A stretch of DNA of 9,527 nt from Thermoplasmata archaeon (GTDB lineage Archaea; Thermoplasmatota; Thermoplasmata; Thermoplasmatales; Thermoplasmataceae), in assembly GCA_021819605.1 (NCBI GenBank), contig JAKAQT010000055.1, forward strand, positions 1 through 9,527. The letters run 5' to 3'. Each line of letters opens with the position of its first letter. Position 1 is the first letter of the stretch. A program made the position numbers and the translations under genes. Under the pieces are notes generated by a model. It was not told the DNA's origin. It was given only the letters and a program-made list of their open reading frames with translations, and ran no database searches. Below, piece after piece: positions 6,205-9,527 of this stretch.

Positions 6205-6760
6205 TTCTGAGGCGGTCGCTTACTAAAAGTGAACCAATGCAGATAATTCTTTCATTCTGCACATCGATCACCGACATTGAAGCGTTCCTGATCTCAATGC
6301 CGAAGCTTTCCACCTCATCCAGGTCCAGGTAGCTTGAGATGGCGGCCCTTATGGGCATGGCATGGCTGACCAGCAGCTGCACGCCCTGGGTGCCTTCAAG
6401 AACAGATCTCATCCTCAGAACCTGTGAACTCCAGGATTCCATTCCAAGTTCATCCCGTGAACCCGGGGGAAGACCCGCCATCATTGAGTTGTTGTAGGGA
6501 CCCATTCCAGATTCCGTAATATTGCCCTCTATGGCCGGTACCAGATCAATGGTGCTTCCAATAATATTTGCCGTCTGCATTGCCCTCTGTACCGGGCTGG
6601 ACAAAATGCCATCAATGTGCAATCCCTTAAGCTGTTCTGCCGTGAATTCCGCCTGCCGCATTCCCCTTTCAGTCAGGGGGTATCCGTTGATGTCACTGGA
6701 TATGATCTTCCTGACGTTGGCTTCACTTTCACCGTGCCTGACAAGAATTGCGATGCGCAC
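6188..6760 (-). CDS. Histidine phosphatase superfamily (phosphoglycerate-mutase-like) protein
   Basis: This 190-residue cytosolic protein begins RIAILVRHGESEAN, with the catalytic RHG at residues 8-10. Other active-site residues of the superfamily are present: R59 in SSPVQRAMQTA, E83 in ITES, and H133 in LLVSHAMPIRAA. It is therefore probably an active phosphatase or mutase using a phosphohistidine intermediate on a small phosphorylated substrate, which cannot be named; cobalamin-phosphate phosphatases and cofactor-dependent mutases share the fold. The frame also has an ATG at 6778, but a TATA-like box lies only about 6 nt before it. The same box is about 25 nt before the in-frame GTG at 6760, which gives the usual compact N-terminus and a leaderless start, so 6760 is preferred. 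The gene lies 45 nt after arsB on the same strand and overlaps the end of the convergent MFS gene by 17 nt. Confidence 0.88.
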   Translation of the reverse strand: MRIAILVRHGESEANVRKIISSDINGYPLTERGMRQAEFTAEQLKGLHIDGILSSPVQRAMQTANIIGSTIDLVPAIEGNITESGMGPYNNSMMAGLPPGSRDELGMESWSSQVLRMRSVLEGTQGVQLLVSHAMPIRAAISSYLDLDEVESFGIEIRNASMSVIDVQNERIICIGSLLVSDRLRTMLAP

Positions 6761-6780
6761 GCTGCACAATGCCTTCATAA

Positions 6781-6788
6781 AATATAAA
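6781..6788 (-). promoter_or_regulatory. TATA-like promoter element of the histidine-phosphatase gene
   Basis: On the minus strand this reads TTTATATT, the best TATA match in the window. Its centre is 24-25 nt before the GTG at 6760 but only 6-7 nt before the ATG at 6778, too close for an mRNA starting at that ATG. It lies between the arsB stop and the phosphatase start, so the phosphatase need not depend on arsB transcription. Confidence 0.6.
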
Positions 6789-6805
6789 CAGTTCAGGGGC
6801 TACAA

Positions 6806-8107
6806 TCAGATCAGGGAAACAGCCCAGAGTGATACGAGAGTCACTGTGAGCACCGGTAGGGCCAGTACGAAGCCAACCTTCATGTAATATCCGTAGGAGA
6901 TCTTCATTCCCCTCTTCCTGTCAAGCGTGTACAGCCACAATAGAGTGGCCAGGGACCCCACCGGAGTGAATTTTGGACCGATGTCGTTTGCAATTACGTT
7001 GACATATGGGAGAATGCCAGGGTGAGCAAAGCCTATGGAAAGATTTCCCAGCATCACGGACGGCAGGTTGTTCATCACAGAAGCCATCAGGGCAAAGAGA
7101 TATCCGGAGAATACGTAAGGAAGCGGACCCCACAACCCTGAGAAGGATTCAATGGCTCCAGATACCACAGAAATAAGGCCGTTCTCGCCCATGCCGTATA
7201 CAATTATATACATTCCAAGGGAAAAAAGCACTATCTGCCATGGCGCCTCCCTGAGTATTTTTCCTGTGTTTATCTTCCCCCTGATTGCCACTATGACAAA
7301 AAGGACGGCAACTGCAGGGACTGCAATGAATGCCACCGGTATCCCCATAAGTCCGGTGACCGCATAGAGTGTTATGAGGACAGCCAGCACCGGCACAGCT
7401 GAGAGGAAGACTGCCCTGTCCCGGATTATTCCGTCCTGTATCCTGTACGTTCCTATCCTTGACGGAATGCTTTTCCTGTAGAATGCGTACAGCACGCCAA
7501 GGCTGGCGGCCACAGACACCAGGTATGGCACAAACATTACGAGGGTGTAGTGGAGGAAATCAATGTGGAAATAACCGGAAGTTATGATATTGACAAGATT
7601 GCTTATGACAAATGGCATGCTGGCCGTGTCCGAGATGAAACCTACCGCCATTATGAATGCAAGGTAAGCTTTCCTGTCCGCACCTGATCTTGACAGGAAG
7701 GAATACATAATTGGTGTCAGTACAAGTACGGCGCCATCATTGGCAAAGAAAGCTGATATGACTGCCCCCAGCAGGATCATGAGAACAAAGAATTTCTTCC
7801 CCGAACCACCTGAAAGCCCGGCGAGTTTCATGGAGGCATACTCGAAGAAGCCGACTTCATCATATATCAGGGACATGATGATTATGGCAACAAAGGTGAA
7901 TGTGGCATTCCAGACAATATTCCATACCTGTATTATTTCAGGAATTGTTGTGATTCCCAGTATGACGGAGGCAGCTCCTCCAATGAGGGCTGAATATCCT
8001 ATGCCCAGGTTCCTAGGTCTCAGTATTACCAGGATCATGGTGATCATGAAAATGGCCAGGGACAGTGCAAATTTCAGTCCAAACAAGGATAGCCCTTGCA
8101 GGCGCAT
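6806..8107 (-). CDS. arsB: ArsB-type arsenite/antimonite efflux permease
   Basis: This 433-residue membrane protein should export arsenite or antimonite from the cytoplasm. It has about twelve hydrophobic segments and motifs matching bacterial ArsB within the ion-transporter superfamily: RPRNLGIGYSALIGG near the N-terminus, FFANDGAVLVLTPI (about 120-133), GFISDTASMPFVISNLVNI (about 156-174), MNNLPSVMLGNLSIG (from 345) and NDIGPKFTPVGSLATLLW (374-391), ending with ISYGYYMKVG as in ArsB. The frame stays open to a GTG at 8281, but that would overlap the divergent DUF255 gene and add an unlikely non-membrane leader; the ATG at 8107 sits just before helix 1. No arsR, arsA or arsC lies beside it, so it would act as a secondary transporter and its regulator is not visible here. 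Substrates other than arsenite are possible in this superfamily, but the ArsB motifs are strong. Confidence 0.9.
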   Translation of the reverse strand: MRLQGLSLFGLKFALSLAIFMITMILVILRPRNLGIGYSALIGGAASVILGITTIPEIIQVWNIVWNATFTFVAIIIMSLIYDEVGFFEYASMKLAGLSGGSGKKFFVLMILLGAVISAFFANDGAVLVLTPIMYSFLSRSGADRKAYLAFIMAVGFISDTASMPFVISNLVNIITSGYFHIDFLHYTLVMFVPYLVSVAASLGVLYAFYRKSIPSRIGTYRIQDGIIRDRAVFLSAVPVLAVLITLYAVTGLMGIPVAFIAVPAVAVLFVIVAIRGKINTGKILREAPWQIVLFSLGMYIIVYGMGENGLISVVSGAIESFSGLWGPLPYVFSGYLFALMASVMNNLPSVMLGNLSIGFAHPGILPYVNVIANDIGPKFTPVGSLATLLWLYTLDRKRGMKISYGYYMKVGFVLALPVLTVTLVSLWAVSLI

Positions 8108-8117
8108 ATTCACTGGT

Positions 8118-8125
8118 TTTATAAA
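8118..8125 (-). promoter_or_regulatory. TATA-like element upstream of arsB
   Basis: On the minus strand this reads TTTATAAA. It is the obvious promoter candidate for arsB, but its centre is only 14-15 nt before the ATG at 8107; with the usual spacing, transcription would begin inside the annotated frame. Either the true arsB start is slightly downstream, at a non-ATG codon or the ATG at 8047, or a different element is used. The box is nearly symmetrical and could also serve the plus strand with a leader of about 70 nt. Confidence 0.4.
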
Positions 8126-8162
8126 TATTCCATCTGCCGCCAGAGTGACGGAATTGCCTGAA

Positions 8163-8198
8163 TGTAACCTCTTCCTGCACATAGGTGTTAAGTTACAC
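8163..8198. promoter_or_regulatory. Candidate operator dyads between arsB and the DUF255 gene
   Basis: TGTAAC at 8163-8168 is inverted as GTTACA at 8192-8197. A shorter imperfect palindrome, GTGTTAAGTTACAC, occupies 8185-8198. The second one covers TTAAGTTA, a weak TATA-like sequence centred about 27-28 nt before the DUF255 start. A regulator bound here could affect either divergent gene. The arms are short, so this is only a candidate. Confidence 0.3.
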
Positions 8199-8218
8199 AT
8201 CGTCATGGGGACAGATAC

Positions 8219-9527
8219 ATGACAGAATACACCAACAGACTGATCAATGAGAAGAGCCCATACCTGCAACAGCATGCTCACAACCCTGTGGACTGGTATC
8301 CGTGGGGAAAGGAGGCATTCAAAGAGGCCAAATCACGAAACAGGCCAATATTTCTCAGCATAGGATATTCAACATGTCACTGGTGCCACGTCATGGAGAG
8401 GGAGAGCTTTGAGCACCCGCAGGTTGCGGATGTGCTTAACCGCACCTTTGTGTGCATAAAGGTGGACAGGGAGGAAAGGCCCGATCTTGACAGCACTTTC
8501 ATGGCTGTGAGCCAGATGATGACCGGTACTGGCGGATGGCCCCTGAACATAATCCTGACACCGGATGGGGTTCCGGTTTTTGCCCTCACATACATTCCGC
8601 GGGAAAGCAGGGGTGGACAGGTGGGCATAATTGATCTTGCTAACCAGATCAACGAGCTCTGGACGGAAGGGCACGAAGATGTGGAGAGAAGGGCCCAGGA
8701 AGTGCTCTCCAACCTGAAGAACATGAATGCCCACTCACCGTCAGGAACTCTTGGCAATGATATTCCTGAAAAGGTCTTCAGGCAGATGTCTGAATACTTC
8801 GACAGCGAATACGGGGGTTTTGGGAGCTCACCCAAATTCCCGTCACCCCAGAACCTCATGTTCCTTCTCAGGTATTATCACAGTACTGGTGAAAGAAAAG
8901 CACTTGATATGGTCACAAAGACGCTGTCAGCAATGAGGGATGGCGGAATCTTTGATCACATCGGATACGGGTTTCACCGTTATTCCACAGATCCTGCGTG
9001 GTTCCTTCCCCATTTTGAGAAGATGATATACGACCAGGCTTATCTGATGATGGCTTACACTGAAGCCTATCAGGCAACAGGAGATCATTCCTATGAAAGG
9101 GTAGTGAGCGAAATATTCACCTTCCTGGCCAATGAGATGACGTCATCAGATGGGGCTTTCTACAGTGCCCTTGACGCTGATAGCGAAGGCGAGGAGGGAA
9201 AATTCTACACGTGGAAATCATCGGAGATCATGGCTGTGCTGGGACAGGAGGATGCCAGCATATTCATGCAGGTCTACAACGTTGATCCGGCAGGCAACTA
9301 CCTGGAAGAAGCCACTGGCAGGAGCACGGGGAAGAACATCCTGCATCTCTCCGGATCGCTGGGCGAGGAGGCTGAGAGGCTGGGCATATCAACCGTGGAA
9401 CTCCAGGAAAGACTCTCATCCATGAGGGCAAAACTCCAGGAATACAGGAACAGAAGGGTGAAGCCGCACAGGGATGAAAAGATACTTGCTGACATGAATG
9501 GCCTGATGATCGCAGCACTGGCGAAGG
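8219..9527 (+). CDS. DUF255/YyaL-type thioredoxin-domain protein (3' truncated by window)
   Basis: The first 436 codons are present, and the frame is still open at the window edge; family members usually run to about 650-700 residues. The N-terminus has the strongly conserved LINEKSPYLQQHAHNPVDWYPW (residues 8-29) and then a thioredoxin-like domain with the CHWC active-site motif (C53, C56) in GYSTCHWCHVME. GGWPLNIILTPDG follows. From about residue 195 the six-hairpin (alpha-alpha barrel) region begins, with YGGFGSSPKFPSPQ, GGIFDHIGYGFHRYSTDPAWFLPHFEKMIYDQAY and ALDADSEGEEGKFYTW, all family signatures. The mammalian relative is spermatogenesis-associated protein 20; the biochemical role is unknown, with redox or sugar-epimerase-like activity proposed from folds only. 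The ATG at 8219 places the conserved start correctly, and no usable in-frame upstream start was seen. It is transcribed divergently from arsB across 111 nt. Confidence 0.93.
   Translation, partial: MTEYTNRLINEKSPYLQQHAHNPVDWYPWGKEAFKEAKSRNRPIFLSIGYSTCHWCHVMERESFEHPQVADVLNRTFVCIKVDREERPDLDSTFMAVSQMMTGTGGWPLNIILTPDGVPVFALTYIPRESRGGQVGIIDLANQINELWTEGHEDVERRAQEVLSNLKNMNAHSPSGTLGNDIPEKVFRQMSEYFDSEYGGFGSSPKFPSPQNLMFLLRYYHSTGERKALDMVTKTLSAMRDGGIFDHIGYGFHRYSTDPAWFLPHFEKMIYDQAYLMMAYTEAYQATGDHSYERVVSEIFTFLANEMTSSDGAFYSALDADSEGEEGKFYTWKSSEIMAVLGQEDASIFMQVYNVDPAGNYLEEATGRSTGKNILHLSGSLGEEAERLGISTVELQERLSSMRAKLQEYRNRRVKPHRDEKILADMNGLMIAALAK

Noticed and set aside
8108..8281. 58-codon N-terminal extension of ArsB from a GTG at 8281
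   Set aside because: It would overlap the divergent DUF255 coding region and include the arsB promoter; the extra residues are not conserved in ArsB proteins.
1..9527. CRISPR array, insertion sequence, tRNA or rRNA gene, phage or defence island
   Set aside because: I found no spaced direct repeats, transposase motifs, tRNA cloverleaf pattern or defence-type domain by reading; the genes are ordinary metabolic, transport and unknown-function families.

Overview
The window looks like a chromosomal segment of a thermoacidophilic archaeon of the Thermoplasmatales type (a relative of Thermoplasma or Ferroplasma). Three things point there. The nicotinate phosphoribosyltransferase closely resembles, as I recall it, the crystallised Thermoplasma acidophilum enzyme, including its C-terminal zinc-knuckle. 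The cysteinyl-tRNA synthetase has archaeal-looking features. Most transcription units have an archaeal TATA-like box about 22-30 nt before the start codon, with no Shine-Dalgarno sequence, as expected for leaderless mRNAs. The species assignment is inference; no rRNA gene is present.

Layout from left to right. A 46-residue YHS-domain metal-binding protein lies on the minus strand at 28-168. It is followed by about 290 nt without a convincing gene that holds two inverted repeats. A DUF488 protein (460-813, +) converges on a three-gene minus-strand operon read as cysS (3931-2543), pncA-type nicotinamidase (2546-2016) and pncB-type nicotinate phosphoribosyltransferase (2008-830). Divergent from cysS are two plus-strand membrane transporters, an EamA/DMT permease (4042-4974) and an MFS permease (5014-6204). 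The MFS gene overlaps by 17 nt, tail to tail, a histidine-phosphatase gene (6760-6188, -). Upstream of that on the same strand is an ArsB-type arsenite efflux permease (8107-6806, -). Divergent from arsB is a DUF255/YyaL-type thioredoxin-domain protein (8219 to the window edge, +) that runs off the end.

How the genes fit together. The nicotinamidase and phosphoribosyltransferase are consecutive steps of the Preiss-Handler NAD salvage route (nicotinamide to nicotinate to nicotinate mononucleotide). They are translationally coupled to cysS: the cysS stop and pncA start share the four bases GTGA, and a strong Shine-Dalgarno lies inside the end of cysS. ArsB and the YHS protein suggest coping with metals and metalloids in an acidic, metal-rich habitat, but they are about 6.6 kb apart and nothing shows that they act together.

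I see no mobile element, CRISPR array, tRNA, rRNA or phage gene, and no clearly new multi-gene system. The points most worth a second look are the small YHS gene, the Asp at a zinc-ligand position in the cysteinyl-tRNA synthetase, the cysS-pncA-pncB operon, the TATA-based GTG start of the histidine phosphatase, and dyad sequences in the two intergenic regions next to the metal-related genes.
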